Below are positions 46,275 to 54,507 of a stretch of 64,000 bases of DNA, piece by piece. The notes beneath the pieces are model-generated. The model worked only from the letters and a program-made list of their open reading frames with translations, had not been told where the DNA came from and ran no database searches. Numbering within the stretch: position 1 is the first letter of the stretch; each line of letters starts with the position of its first letter. Source of the DNA: Caldicellulosiruptor hydrothermalis 108 (GTDB lineage Bacteria > Bacillota > Thermoanaerobacteria > Caldicellulosiruptorales > Caldicellulosiruptoraceae); the NCBI RefSeq assembly GCF_000166355.1, contig NC_014652.1, positions 1,127,001 through 1,191,000 of the forward strand. Reading direction: 5' to 3'. The position numbers and the translations under genes were made by a program.

Positions 46275-48941
46275 CTTGAAAGATATTCGTCACGTCTTAC
46301 TGACCTTGCAGAGGGATTTTTAAACAAACACCTGAAAAATGCTAAAAGCTATGATAGACTTGCTGGGTACTTTAGCTCATCTATCTTAGAGATAGCAGGT
46401 GAAGCAATTGAGAGTATAGAAGGAGTTGCAAGGGTTGTTTGCAACTCTGAGGTTGAGAGCAAGGACGTTTTGGTGGCAAAACTTGCAAAACAAAAGCTTG
46501 TCAGGGAATGGTTCAAATCAAAACCTGAGCTTAAGGCTGAACAGTTTCCAGAGAGGTTTAAAAAACTCTATGAACTTCTGAAAAGCGGTAAACTTCAGGT
46601 AAGAGTTGTACCAAATGATGTGTATGGACTTGTACATGGCAAAGCCGGTGTCATAACTCTATCAGATGGTAGAAAGATTGCATTTGTTGGAAGTGTCAAT
46701 GAAACCCTACCTGCCTGGAAAGGCAACTACGAGATACTTTGGGCAGATGACAGTATTGAGAGCGTGGAATGGGTGCAAAATGAGTTTGACTTTTTCTGGA
46801 ATAATCCTTATGCTTGTGAGCTTTGTGATTTGATAATTGAAAATATAGGAAGATTGGCAGAAAGAAATATAGTTAGCATTGAGGAGTGGAAAAAAGAGCC
46901 TGATCCTGCATCTCCTGTGATAGAAGCACCTGTTTACCGGGAAGGTTTTGGGCTTTGGAATCACCAAAAGTATTTTGTAAAAATGGTGTTTGAAGAGCAC
47001 TGCAAAGATGGAGCAAGATACATTCTTGCAGATGAGGTTGGACTTGGTAAAACTGCCCAGCTTGGTATGATTGCTCAGCTAACTGCGCTCTATGGAAACA
47101 AACCTGTTTTGATAATTGTTCCAAAGACACTTTTATGGCAGTGGCAGGATGAGCTCAAAACAATGTTTGATATACCTTCTGCTGTGTGGGATGGGAAAAG
47201 ATGGATAGTTGAAACAGGGCAAGAGTACAGGCCACAGGCAAATGGCATACCCCCAATCTTACAGTGTCCAAGACGAATAGGAATAATTTCCCAAGGCTTG
47301 ATTACCTCTAATTCGGATATTGTAAAGCCTCTTTTGGACCTTGAGTATGAATGTGTAATTGTTGATGAGGCACACAGGGCAAGGCGCCAAAATTTAAATA
47401 AGCCTGGTGAAAAGCCAGAGCCTAACAACCTTATGAAGTTTTTACTTGAGCTTTCGCAAAAGACAAAGACAATGATTTTAGCAACTGCAACTCCAATTCA
47501 GCTACATCCCATTGAGGGTTGGGACCTTCTGTATATACTTGCACAGGGCTCACAAAAGGTTTTAGGCGATGCGTTTAGCCTGTGGCAACTAAGACCTTTA
47601 GAAGGAATTGATTATGTGAGGGGAGAAAAAGAAATTTCAAGTAAGGCTTATTACTGGAGCTGGATAAGAAATCCTCTGCCTCCCTCAAGTGAAAATCCAT
47701 TTACAATTGGGAAACTCAGAAGATCACTTGGTATGGGTGATGATGAGTATGTTTCATATGATGATTATGATGCACTTTTGCCATCCCAGCAGGATATCGT
47801 AGATGAGCTTATAGAAGAAAACTTCATGGAAAAGTATAATCCTTTTATCAGGCATATTGTCAAGAGAAAAAGAAGTACACTTGAAAATACAGTTGATCCA
47901 GAAACAGGTGAGCCATATCTTAAGAAGATTGATGTTGTCCTTTTTGGTGAAGGTGATGATGAAGGTCTTGTACTTTCTGCACCACTCAAAAAAGCTTATG
48001 AGTATGCTGAAGAATTTACAAATTTACTGAGGCAGAAAACAGGCGCGAAAGGGTTTTATAAGACACTACTTTTGCGAAGGATGGGCTCTTCTATGCAAGC
48101 AGGCTTGAACACTGCAAAAGCAATTTATGAAAAGAGAGCAATTGTTAAAGACGACTTTTCTGAAGAGGATGAAGACGATGAAATGCCTGATAGAATTAGT
48201 ATCACAGGCAGGGACGAGCTTTTCTGTTTGGAAGAAATAATAGATCTTCTTGAATATAACAAAGACAATGACCCAAAGCTAAACAAAATTTTGCATATCT
48301 TAAACGACATGGGGTGGCTTGAAAGAGGCTGCATAATCTTTTCTGAGTACTTTGACACAGCATGGACCATTGCACAAAAGTTGTCTTCAGCTATGCCAGA
48401 CAAGAACATAGCAATTTATGCGGGTGGTGATAAATCTGGCATAATCAAGAATGGAGTTTATTCAAAGGTAGAACGGGATGAGATAAAAGAGCTTGTGTTA
48501 GACGGTAAAATTAAACTTATGATTGGAACAGATGCCGCTGCAGAAGGTTTGAACTTGCAAACGCTTGGTGCTCTTATAAACGTTGACCTTCCATGGAATC
48601 CAATCAGGTTAGAGCAGCGCCAGGGAAGAATAAGAAGAATAGGTCAGCAATTTGATAAGGTTTATGTGTATAACTTAAGATACAAAGATTCTATTGAAGA
48701 TAGAATTCATGCGGTTCTGTCTGGCAGAATAAAACTCACCTATGATATGATTGGATCACTTCCAGAGATTATAAAGGATGAGTGGATGGAGATAGTCAAA
48801 ACGGTTGAGATACTAAATTCCGAACATCCATTTGATATAAAATATAAGGAACATGTCGAAAAAGTCGACTGGGAAAGCTGCAAAAAGGTTTTGGATAATG
48901 AACAAAGAAAAGAGTGGCTGATGAGGGGGTGGAGTAATTGA
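46272..48941 (+). CDS. PLD-like nuclease/SNF2 helicase of the anti-phage cassette
   Basis: An 889-residue protein that joins a phospholipase-D-like domain and an SF2 helicase. The N-terminal part carries HGKAGVITLSDGRKIAFVGS (HxK motif at about residue 121) and then SVNETLPAWKGNYE, typical of a single-HKD PLD nuclease fold. The helicase has Walker A ADEVGLGKTAQLG (about 252-264), VIVDEAHRARR (DEAH, about 363), LATATPIQL, and the C-terminal motifs IGTDAAAEGLNLQ and RQGRIRRIGQ. SNF2-type enzymes translocate on double-stranded DNA. Only ATG 46272 is possible as a start, as an in-frame stop precedes it. It overlaps the DUF262 gene by four bases. Confidence 0.9.
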   Translation: MLERYSSRLTDLAEGFLNKHLKNAKSYDRLAGYFSSSILEIAGEAIESIEGVARVVCNSEVESKDVLVAKLAKQKLVREWFKSKPELKAEQFPERFKKLYELLKSGKLQVRVVPNDVYGLVHGKAGVITLSDGRKIAFVGSVNETLPAWKGNYEILWADDSIESVEWVQNEFDFFWNNPYACELCDLIIENIGRLAERNIVSIEEWKKEPDPASPVIEAPVYREGFGLWNHQKYFVKMVFEEHCKDGARYILADEVGLGKTAQLGMIAQLTALYGNKPVLIIVPKTLLWQWQDELKTMFDIPSAVWDGKRWIVETGQEYRPQANGIPPILQCPRRIGIISQGLITSNSDIVKPLLDLEYECVIVDEAHRARRQNLNKPGEKPEPNNLMKFLLELSQKTKTMILATATPIQLHPIEGWDLLYILAQGSQKVLGDAFSLWQLRPLEGIDYVRGEKEISSKAYYWSWIRNPLPPSSENPFTIGKLRRSLGMGDDEYVSYDDYDALLPSQQDIVDELIEENFMEKYNPFIRHIVKRKRSTLENTVDPETGEPYLKKIDVVLFGEGDDEGLVLSAPLKKAYEYAEEFTNLLRQKTGAKGFYKTLLLRRMGSSMQAGLNTAKAIYEKRAIVKDDFSEEDEDDEMPDRISITGRDELFCLEEIIDLLEYNKDNDPKLNKILHILNDMGWLERGCIIFSEYFDTAWTIAQKLSSAMPDKNIAIYAGGDKSGIIKNGVYSKVERDEIKELVLDGKIKLMIGTDAAAEGLNLQTLGALINVDLPWNPIRLEQRQGRIRRIGQQFDKVYVYNLRYKDSIEDRIHAVLSGRIKLTYDMIGSLPEIIKDEWMEIVKTVEILNSEHPFDIKYKEHVEKVDWESCKKVLDNEQRKEWLMRGWSN

Positions 48942-50689
48942 TGAATCTCCAGCAAGGCCAAATGAACTTATTGGACTTAGTTAGAAAGGCTTATAATGGT
49001 GAATGTATGCTCCCCGATTTTCAAAGAAATTTTGTTTGGACAAGATATGACATTGAAGAGCTTATAAAATCACTTCTTCAGGGTATGTTTATAGGAACTT
49101 TTTTGATTTTAGAAACGAATCCACAAAGTGTTCCTTTTAAGGTGATTTTTGTGGAAGGAGCAGAAAAGGTGAATCCCCAAATTTGTGAACAACCTAAGAT
49201 ATTAATTTTGGATGGACAACAAAGACTTACATCTTTGTTTTACGCTATATATAGTCCTGATATTCCTCTACGCAATTCTGAAAATCCCTATGCATTTTTT
49301 ATTGATTTAGAAAAACTTGCTGAAGATAACATTGAGGACGCGGTATTCAGCTGGTCAAAAAAATGGAGAGAGTTCAAGGAGATTATTGATGAAAACGGAG
49401 ACTATAATCTTGAAGTTTTAAAAGAGAAGAAAATATTGCCATTGACAGTGTTTAAAGATATTCCTGAGTTCTATAAATTATGGTTTGGAGAGTATAAATT
49501 ATTATTTGAAGACAAGGAAGCGAATAAAATATTTGCTTATATTGATAACATGATAAAATATAACATTTTTACTCTATCGCTTGGTCTATCATATAATGAC
49601 AAACCTGATGAAATTGCTGCACTGTTTGAAAAAATCAATAGAAGTGGTGTAAAACTTTCCATTTATGATCTTCTTGTAGCAAGATTTTACAAGTTCATAA
49701 GACTTCGAGAAAAGTGGGAAGAAGTATTTGAAAATAGTGTTAATATTAAAAAACTTGCAGGAAGAATAGATAACACTACAGTTCCATATTCATTTATTCA
49801 AGCTCTTGCATTAGCGGCCGACAAAAACATCAGTTCACGAGAAATGCTTAGGATAGATAATAACATTCTTTCAGACCAGAGTTGGACCAGAGTGGTTGAT
49901 ATTGCAGAAAATAAGGTATTGCCGTATTTGCTCCAGGTAAATAACTTTGGAATAGTAGATTTTGAAAAGTGGTTGCCATATTATCCTATTGTTACAATGA
50001 TGATTGCATTCTTCTTAAAATTTGATCATCCTGACACAGATAAAATTGAAAAATGGTACTGGAGTGCAGTCTTTTCAGAACGATATTCAGGTTCTACCGA
50101 AACCGCTATGGCAAAAGACTTCAAAGAAGTATGTGCTTGGTTTAACAATAATAACTTAATACCTGAGGTTGTGGAAAAGTTAAGAAATCAATTAGAGAGT
50201 AATGTATATACTTTGAAAGAGGTAAGGAGAAAGGGAAGTTCAAAATATATCGGAATTTTCAATCTTTTATTTAAAAACGGAGCAAAGGATTTTTATTATC
50301 CTGAGAACATTGCATTTAACCAGCTTGATGACCATCATATTTTTCCAGTGAGCTTTTTGAAAGCCAAAGGTGTGGAGGTTGATGTTGACTCAATTATGAA
50401 CAGGACATTGATTTTTGAAAATACTAACAGAAGCATATCTCGTCACAGTCCAGGTGATTACATAAGAAAGATGATTGAAATTCAAAAATCAAAAGGCCTA
50501 TCAGAACAAGAAGCAGAGCACAAGGTAAAAGAGATATTAAAGGACCATTTCATAGATGAAGAAATGTATTTATTGTTAAAAAACACTACTAATAATCTGA
50601 CACCTTCGGAGATTAAAGAGAACTTTGAAAGATTTATAAATAAACGAGAAAAGTTAATTTTGAATGAGATAAAAAGGCTAATAAGGTAA
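48938..50689 (+). CDS. DUF262-HNH nuclease (GmrSD-like)
   Basis: A 583-residue protein with an N-terminal DUF262 domain. LPDFQRNFVWTRYDIEELI (about residues 25-43) and LILDGQQRLTSLFYAI (about 88-103; the DGQQR motif is the ParB/NTPase-like active site) identify it. The C-terminal part has an HNH-type signature: DDHHIFPVSFLKAKG (about 466-480) followed by NRTLIFENTNRSISRHSP. This is the layout of GmrS plus GmrD in one chain, a type IV, modification-dependent restriction enzyme. Its start overlaps the helicase stop by four bases, so it belongs to the same operon. It may act as the nuclease arm of the cassette or as a second, independent system. Confidence 0.88.
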   Translation: MMNLQQGQMNLLDLVRKAYNGECMLPDFQRNFVWTRYDIEELIKSLLQGMFIGTFLILETNPQSVPFKVIFVEGAEKVNPQICEQPKILILDGQQRLTSLFYAIYSPDIPLRNSENPYAFFIDLEKLAEDNIEDAVFSWSKKWREFKEIIDENGDYNLEVLKEKKILPLTVFKDIPEFYKLWFGEYKLLFEDKEANKIFAYIDNMIKYNIFTLSLGLSYNDKPDEIAALFEKINRSGVKLSIYDLLVARFYKFIRLREKWEEVFENSVNIKKLAGRIDNTTVPYSFIQALALAADKNISSREMLRIDNNILSDQSWTRVVDIAENKVLPYLLQVNNFGIVDFEKWLPYYPIVTMMIAFFLKFDHPDTDKIEKWYWSAVFSERYSGSTETAMAKDFKEVCAWFNNNNLIPEVVEKLRNQLESNVYTLKEVRRKGSSKYIGIFNLLFKNGAKDFYYPENIAFNQLDDHHIFPVSFLKAKGVEVDVDSIMNRTLIFENTNRSISRHSPGDYIRKMIEIQKSKGLSEQEAEHKVKEILKDHFIDEEMYLLLKNTTNNLTPSEIKENFERFINKREKLILNEIKRLIR

Positions 50690-50725
50690 ATATAAATGTT
50701 ATACAAAACAAAAAAGTACAAAACA

Positions 50726-50765
50726 AAAAAGGGCTAAAGCATTTTTGCTGCCTTAGCCCTTTTTC
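50726..50765. terminator. Terminator at the right end of the defence island
   Basis: AAAAAGGGCTAA (50726-50737) pairs with TTAGCCCTTTTT (50753-50764), with AGCA/TGCT adding pairs inside the loop. A and T tracts on both sides make it bidirectional, ending the DUF262 operon and the opposing DUF815 gene. Confidence 0.9.
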
Positions 50766-52075
50766 ATTTTAACCTGCGTCTCATACCAGTCAACAAACTG
50801 CTTAGCTGTTCTTGCTGAGCGGCCGTTGTAGTTCATCTCCCACTGCAGAGCAAGCCTGTGAAGCTTTTCTGTAATTTCAATTCCCTTTTTCTTTGCAATT
50901 TCATCAACAATTGCAAGGTATTCCTGCTGGGTTGGGGATGGGTATGTGACCACTATTCCAAACCTGTCAGCAAGAGAAAGTTTTTCTTCTAAAGTGTCGT
51001 TAAAGTGCACTTCATCATCAGAAAGACCATTTCTGTCGCTAAACCTTTCTTTTACGAAGTGTCTTCTGTTTGAGGTTGCATATATAACAACATTTTGAGG
51101 CATTGCCTCTAAAGACCCTTCTAAAATGGCTTTTAGTTTGGTATAATTTTCCTCAATGTCTTCAAAAGACAAATCATCTACAAAGATTATGAATTTAAGC
51201 GGGACATCTCTTAAGATTCTAATTAGCCTCGGAAAAGTGTAAAGCTGGTCTTTAAACACTTCAACAACTCTCAAACCCTTGTGAGAAAACTCGTTCAAAA
51301 TTGCTTTTACAGTTGATGACTTTCCAGTTCCTCTGCTGCCATAAAGCAGGATGTTGTTGACTCTTTGACCATTTAAAAACGCTAAAGTGTTTTCAACAAC
51401 AATCTTTTTCTGCCTGTCAATATTTACAAGGCTATCTAATCTTATTGGGTCTAAGTTCTCAATGCCAATTAGCTTCTCGCCATCCCATGAAAAACCTTTG
51501 TATTTTGCAAAGATTCCAAAGCCATTTTGCCTGTGGAATTCTACAAGCTCCTCAATTAAACTGCTCCAGGGAGTTATATTCAAAAATTTTTCAATGATGG
51601 TTTTTGTAGAGTTATCAATGGTGTTGTGCAACATGGTATTTGTGCCTTTGAGCTCTAAAAAACTTTCAGCTAAAAAGTTTGGCAAGGTAGCAGATTCTTT
51701 TAAATAATCTTTTATCTCTTTTGCAGAAAAATTTGATATAAACTCAAGGCAGTCTAAATCATAAGCTGTAGCTTTTTTAAGACTCTCATTTATTGCTATA
51801 TTGTTAACACTTTTTGCTGCTAATTTTGTAAAAGTATTTTCGCTAAAGAGAATTTTCTCAATAATGTATTCCTTTAAACTACAGCCTTTCCCAGCTTCTA
51901 AAAGATTGTAATAAACTGTGCTATAAAGATTTACAATTCTTGCAAAATCCTGACTTCCATCGTCAATGTAGCAGATAAGATTGTACAGCTTTTCAAGAAC
52001 GCTATCATGAATAAGGTTTCGATAAACTTTTAGGTTTTCAAAACACAGTCTGTAGAGCTTTATTTTCTCATTCAT
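50753..52075 (-). CDS. DUF815 AAA+ ATPase
   Basis: A 440-residue protein. The N-terminal 200 residues are helical. The ATPase core has Walker A LLYGSRGTGKSSTVKAIL (about residues 243-260) and Walker B KFIIFVDDLSFEDIEENY (about 297-314), followed by VIYATSNRRHFVKERFSD (sensor 1). This is the DUF815 family, predicted ATPases common in bacteria, of unknown client. A C-terminal AAA lid ends QFVDWYETQVK. It is a core-type gene on the opposite strand to the defence island and shows no sign of transfer. The start codon at 52075 has AAAGGAGAT upstream. Confidence 0.92.
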   Translation of the reverse strand: MNEKIKLYRLCFENLKVYRNLIHDSVLEKLYNLICYIDDGSQDFARIVNLYSTVYYNLLEAGKGCSLKEYIIEKILFSENTFTKLAAKSVNNIAINESLKKATAYDLDCLEFISNFSAKEIKDYLKESATLPNFLAESFLELKGTNTMLHNTIDNSTKTIIEKFLNITPWSSLIEELVEFHRQNGFGIFAKYKGFSWDGEKLIGIENLDPIRLDSLVNIDRQKKIVVENTLAFLNGQRVNNILLYGSRGTGKSSTVKAILNEFSHKGLRVVEVFKDQLYTFPRLIRILRDVPLKFIIFVDDLSFEDIEENYTKLKAILEGSLEAMPQNVVIYATSNRRHFVKERFSDRNGLSDDEVHFNDTLEEKLSLADRFGIVVTYPSPTQQEYLAIVDEIAKKKGIEITEKLHRLALQWEMNYNGRSARTAKQFVDWYETQVKMKKG

Positions 52076-52216
52076 CGCTGGTATATCTCCTTTGTGCCGA
52101 AATTAAATCTTTTGTAATAGAAAGTTTGAATCAACGATATCCTTTGTCTCTACATTTATTTTAGAACAAGCTAATGTCTTTTGAAAAGTTTTCTTCTATA
52201 TAAATTCAAAATTTGA

Positions 52217-52246
52217 TTGACAAATTTAAGACAATCTTGATACTAT
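52217..52246 (+). promoter_or_regulatory. Promoter of the short phosphatase-tail ORF
   Basis: TTGACA (52217-52222), an 18-base spacer and TACTAT (52241-52246). It lies about 40 bases upstream of the ORF and shows that the short frame is transcribed on its own. Confidence 0.55.
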
Positions 52247-52290
52247 ATGATTAAATTCAAATATACTCATACAAAGGCAGATTGAAAGAT

Positions 52291-52464
52291 ATGAAGCTTG
52301 ATGAAATTTTCAAAGGGTTGAGTGACCCTGCAGGAAAACCTATTGAAGAGTTTAGAAAAATCAGGGATGAGATAGAAAAGAAGATTTTGGAATTGCTTGA
52401 GAGGGTTAAAAAGGAATATTACTTGCTTTGTCCTTCAGTTCAAACTTGTTCTTGTGAAATATAG
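52291..52464 (+). CDS. Short ORF resembling the C-terminal end of a low-molecular-weight phosphatase/ArsC protein
   Basis: A 57-residue frame reading MKLDEIFKGLSDPAGKPIEE and then FRKIRDEIEKKILELLERVK. In low-Mr tyrosine phosphatases and the related arsenate reductases the last helix carries a similar DPxGxxxEEFRKVRDEI pattern, which here makes up almost the whole protein; the catalytic P-loop and its CX5R motif are absent. It is either a remnant of such a gene or a small protein using only that helix. The end is CPSVQTCSCEI, with three cysteines. It has a promoter, but the ribosome site (AAAGG) is poor. The frame also opens at TTG 52282. Confidence 0.5.
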   Translation: MKLDEIFKGLSDPAGKPIEEFRKIRDEIEKKILELLERVKKEYYLLCPSVQTCSCEI

Positions 52465-52512
52465 CGTTGTATTTGAGACGTTTTCTAAGATAGTATAAAT
52501 ATTTTCAAAGTA

Positions 52513-52541
52513 TTGATTAAATAACTTGTATCTGGTACAAT
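52513..52541 (+). promoter_or_regulatory. Promoter of the SurA-like gene
   Basis: TTGATT (52513-52518), a 17-base spacer and TACAAT (52536-52541), with TGG just before the -10. It lies 35 bases upstream of the start codon. Confidence 0.65.
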
Positions 52542-52575
52542 GAAAAAAGATAGTAAATTAAAGAAGTGAAGAAGG

Positions 52576-53277
52576 TTGAAAGAGAAGAAGATTAGAAAAT
52601 GTTTTTCTTTGATAATAATGGTAATAATAAATCTAATGGCATTTTCTACAGTCTTCTCAGCAGATATTTGGATAGAGTGTGGCAAGAAGATAAAAAATAT
52701 ACAGCAGTCAAAAGACAATAGAGTTGTAGCAGTTGTAAATGGTGAAAAGATTTATAAAAAGGATTTAGAGATTGCGTATGCGTTAGAAGAGGCAAGCTAT
52801 TTATCTCAAAAAGAATCTTATCAAAAGCTTTTAAAAAAATACAAGGCAAGCTTTCTAAAGCCACCTGTGCAAAAGACAAAAAAAGATGTTTTAAACAGCA
52901 TGATAGAAAATCTCCTTTTGCTTCAGGCTGCTAAAAAAGAGGGATATTTTGTATCCGAAAAAGAAGCAAAAGACTACTATGAAAAAACAAAGAAGACAAT
53001 GCAAGACGTAATGAGTGGAAAAATTTCAGGTTATGTGGAAAGTGTAAAGTTTGCAAATGATGTAATTGAGAAGCTCATCAAAGGATGGGGAATAACAAGA
53101 GAGGAGTATGACAGAAAAGCTATTGAACAAACAAGAAATATGCTTTCAATTCAAAAACTGCTTAACGCAAAATTTGAAGAGTTCAGGCTCAAGTCTAAGA
53201 ATTTGGTAATTGAAAACTTCAGAAAGGAATATATAAATTCATTAAAGAAAAAAGCAAAAATAACAATATATGAATGA
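52576..53277 (+). CDS. SurA N-terminal-like secreted protein
   Basis: A 233-residue protein. The N-terminus is basic then hydrophobic (KCFSLIIMVIINLMAFSTVF, residues 8-27), a signal sequence with likely cleavage near SAD. The rest is helical and matches the SurA N-terminal chaperone region: VVAVVNGEKIYKKDLEIAYA and then NSMIENLLLLQAAKKEGYFV. The parvulin isomerase domain that usually follows is missing, so it would be a chaperone rather than an isomerase, or a truncated form. The start is TTG 52576; the ribosome site is poor because GAAGAAGG touches the start. The product probably acts outside the membrane. Confidence 0.8.
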   Translation: MKEKKIRKCFSLIIMVIINLMAFSTVFSADIWIECGKKIKNIQQSKDNRVVAVVNGEKIYKKDLEIAYALEEASYLSQKESYQKLLKKYKASFLKPPVQKTKKDVLNSMIENLLLLQAAKKEGYFVSEKEAKDYYEKTKKTMQDVMSGKISGYVESVKFANDVIEKLIKGWGITREEYDRKAIEQTRNMLSIQKLLNAKFEEFRLKSKNLVIENFRKEYINSLKKKAKITIYE

Positions 53278-53310
53278 AATATTTAAAAATGGAATTTATA
53301 TAGCGCAAGG

Positions 53311-53347
53311 CCACAGGCTTGAAAAGTCTGTGGTTTTTATTTTTTTA
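53311..53347 (+). terminator. Terminator after the SurA-like gene
   Basis: CCACAGGCTT pairs with AAGTCTGTGG (one G-T pair), three-base loop GAA, followed by TTTTTATTTTTTT. Confidence 0.9.
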
Positions 53348-53519
53348 ACTTCGCATAAAATTTGAACTTTTTTAGAAAAGCGTTTTGAATATAATAAAAA
53401 ATTAGCTGCTTGCTACTAAACAAAATTGGCTGGGAAGGAGGGAATAAAAAAAGAAGGCAAAAAGTGCGGCAAATAGCTTTAAGGCTTTAAAATAAGCATT
53501 GAAGAAAGGATGTGATTTT

Positions 53520-53804
53520 TTGAGCCAGAACTGGTTGTTTGAAGAAGCAACAAGACTGGCTCATGAGTATGGCTTTAGAGTGTATGAAGTTACACAAACG
53601 GTTGTGAGAATTAGAACAATTTGCGACGAGTGGCTGATACAGTATGTTGAGGGTTCGAAAAAACCGTTTTACCTGTACCACTACAAGCAAAAGCCTCATC
53701 TTCAGAGAAAGTTCTATGATCTGCCTTTCTTGTTCAAGTCAATTTGGCAGCATGACAGGTTTGTCTTAAACGGGCGTAGTACAGTTCCTATCGGAGTATA
53801 TTAA
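53520..53804 (+). CDS. Conserved-looking small protein, unknown
   Basis: A 94-residue soluble protein rich in aromatic residues: WLFEEATRLAHEYGFRVYEV, then ICDEWLIQYVEGSKKPFYLY, and SIWQHDRFVLNGRS near the end. Beta-rich with a leading helix; no motif recognised. The start is TTG 53520, ten bases after AAAGGATGTG; the frame is also open from TTG 53499, but that precedes the ribosome site. It stands alone between a terminator and a small membrane protein, with two orphan ribosome-like sites nearby. Confidence 0.65.
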   Translation: MSQNWLFEEATRLAHEYGFRVYEVTQTVVRIRTICDEWLIQYVEGSKKPFYLYHYKQKPHLQRKFYDLPFLFKSIWQHDRFVLNGRSTVPIGVY

Positions 53805-53922
53805 AATTCCTGCGAAAATTGAAAATAGCACAAAAGAAAGGAGGTGGGTTTAATAAAATGTAAGTTTAAATGTTTCTTGAAAAAAGTTGAAGTAAAATTC
53901 AAAACAACAACATGAATATCTA

Positions 53923-53931
53923 TGGTATAAT
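53923..53931 (+). promoter_or_regulatory. Extended -10 promoter of the small membrane protein gene
   Basis: TGG followed by TATAAT (53926-53931). It lies 25 bases upstream of the TTG start. No -35 at normal spacing is seen. Confidence 0.5.
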
Positions 53932-53955
53932 AAAATTTCGAAGGAGTGTGATAGT

Positions 53956-54321
53956 TTGGCAAATGTTTTTTTGTTTTTTATGGGGTTCGTAGGGGGAGTA
54001 GTAAGTTTACTTTTGTATCTGAAATTTCATTTTCCAAAACTTTCAAAAAAATCTTCTATCAAGCTTGTACCAACAGCAAGGTCATTTGATGAGCTAAGAG
54101 AGATGTTCAGCGCTACAAAAGAAGATGTAGAAAATGAGCTAAACAGCTATTTAGAGTTTTCCACAATTGAAAAAGGAAAAAAACTTGCTGAGAAAATATT
54201 TTGCCATGTGACAGTTTGTTTGGGGATACTTGCTTCGTTGGAAAGATTTGGTGTAAATCCAAATGAAGTTTTAGAAAAGTTGAAGAATGAAAATATAGTT
54301 CGAGAAGAGTGCAAAAGATAA
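53956..54321 (+). CDS. Small single-pass membrane protein, unknown
   Basis: A 121-residue protein with one membrane helix at the N-terminus (FLFFMGFVGGVVSLLLYLKF, residues 5-24) followed by a charged helical cytoplasmic region (SFDELREMFSATKEDVENEL). Two cysteines, in FCHVTVCLGI, lie mid-protein. No family was recognised. The TTG start 53956 follows GAAGGAGTG by eight bases. The gene has its own promoter and ends at a clear terminator, so it is an independent unit. Confidence 0.7.
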   Translation: MANVFLFFMGFVGGVVSLLLYLKFHFPKLSKKSSIKLVPTARSFDELREMFSATKEDVENELNSYLEFSTIEKGKKLAEKIFCHVTVCLGILASLERFGVNPNEVLEKLKNENIVREECKR

Positions 54322-54349
54322 AGAAACTAATAACAATGACAAGGTTGTT

Positions 54350-54390
54350 GGAGCTGTCCAAGCAGATGAATTGGCAGCTCCATTTGTTTT
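54350..54390 (+). terminator. Terminator before the tetR gene
   Basis: GGAGCTG-T-CCAA pairs with TTGG-CAGCTCC around loop GCAGATGAA, followed by ATTTGTTTT. Confidence 0.85.
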
Positions 54391-54459
54391 ATATAGCTAA
54401 CTTACTTCTTGTTATTTTTGCTATGTTACATCATAGAGCTCAATCAAAATAAAATTTTC

Positions 54460-54490
54460 TTTACATCACATGACCGATAAGTCATAATAA
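54460..54490 (+). promoter_or_regulatory. tetR promoter with 16-bp palindromic operator
   Basis: The operator ATGACCGATAAGTCAT (54470-54485) has perfect 5-base arms, ATGAC and GTCAT, six bases apart. It lies between TTTACA (54460-54465) and CATAAT (54483-54488), so bound repressor would block the promoter. A near-identical copy precedes the ABC transporter. Confidence 0.75.
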
Positions 54491-54507
54491 TCTTGAGGTG
54501 AGGTTTT

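Noticed and set aside
42681-48961. Many open frames of 60-140 codons on the minus strand beneath the cassette genes
   Set aside because: They mirror the codon pattern of the strong plus-strand genes, lack ribosome sites and show no motifs.
39413-50689. DISARM or BREX system
   Set aside because: The DUF1998 helicase and DrmB genes of DISARM are absent, as are PglZ, BrxL and the other BREX markers; the DUF499/DUF3780/DUF1156 set is different.
53428-53475. Second orphan ribosome site (GAAGGAGGGAA) with ATA-led frame of ten codons
   Set aside because: The spacing to ATA is only two bases and the peptide is very short; probably chance or part of the leader of the gene at 53520.
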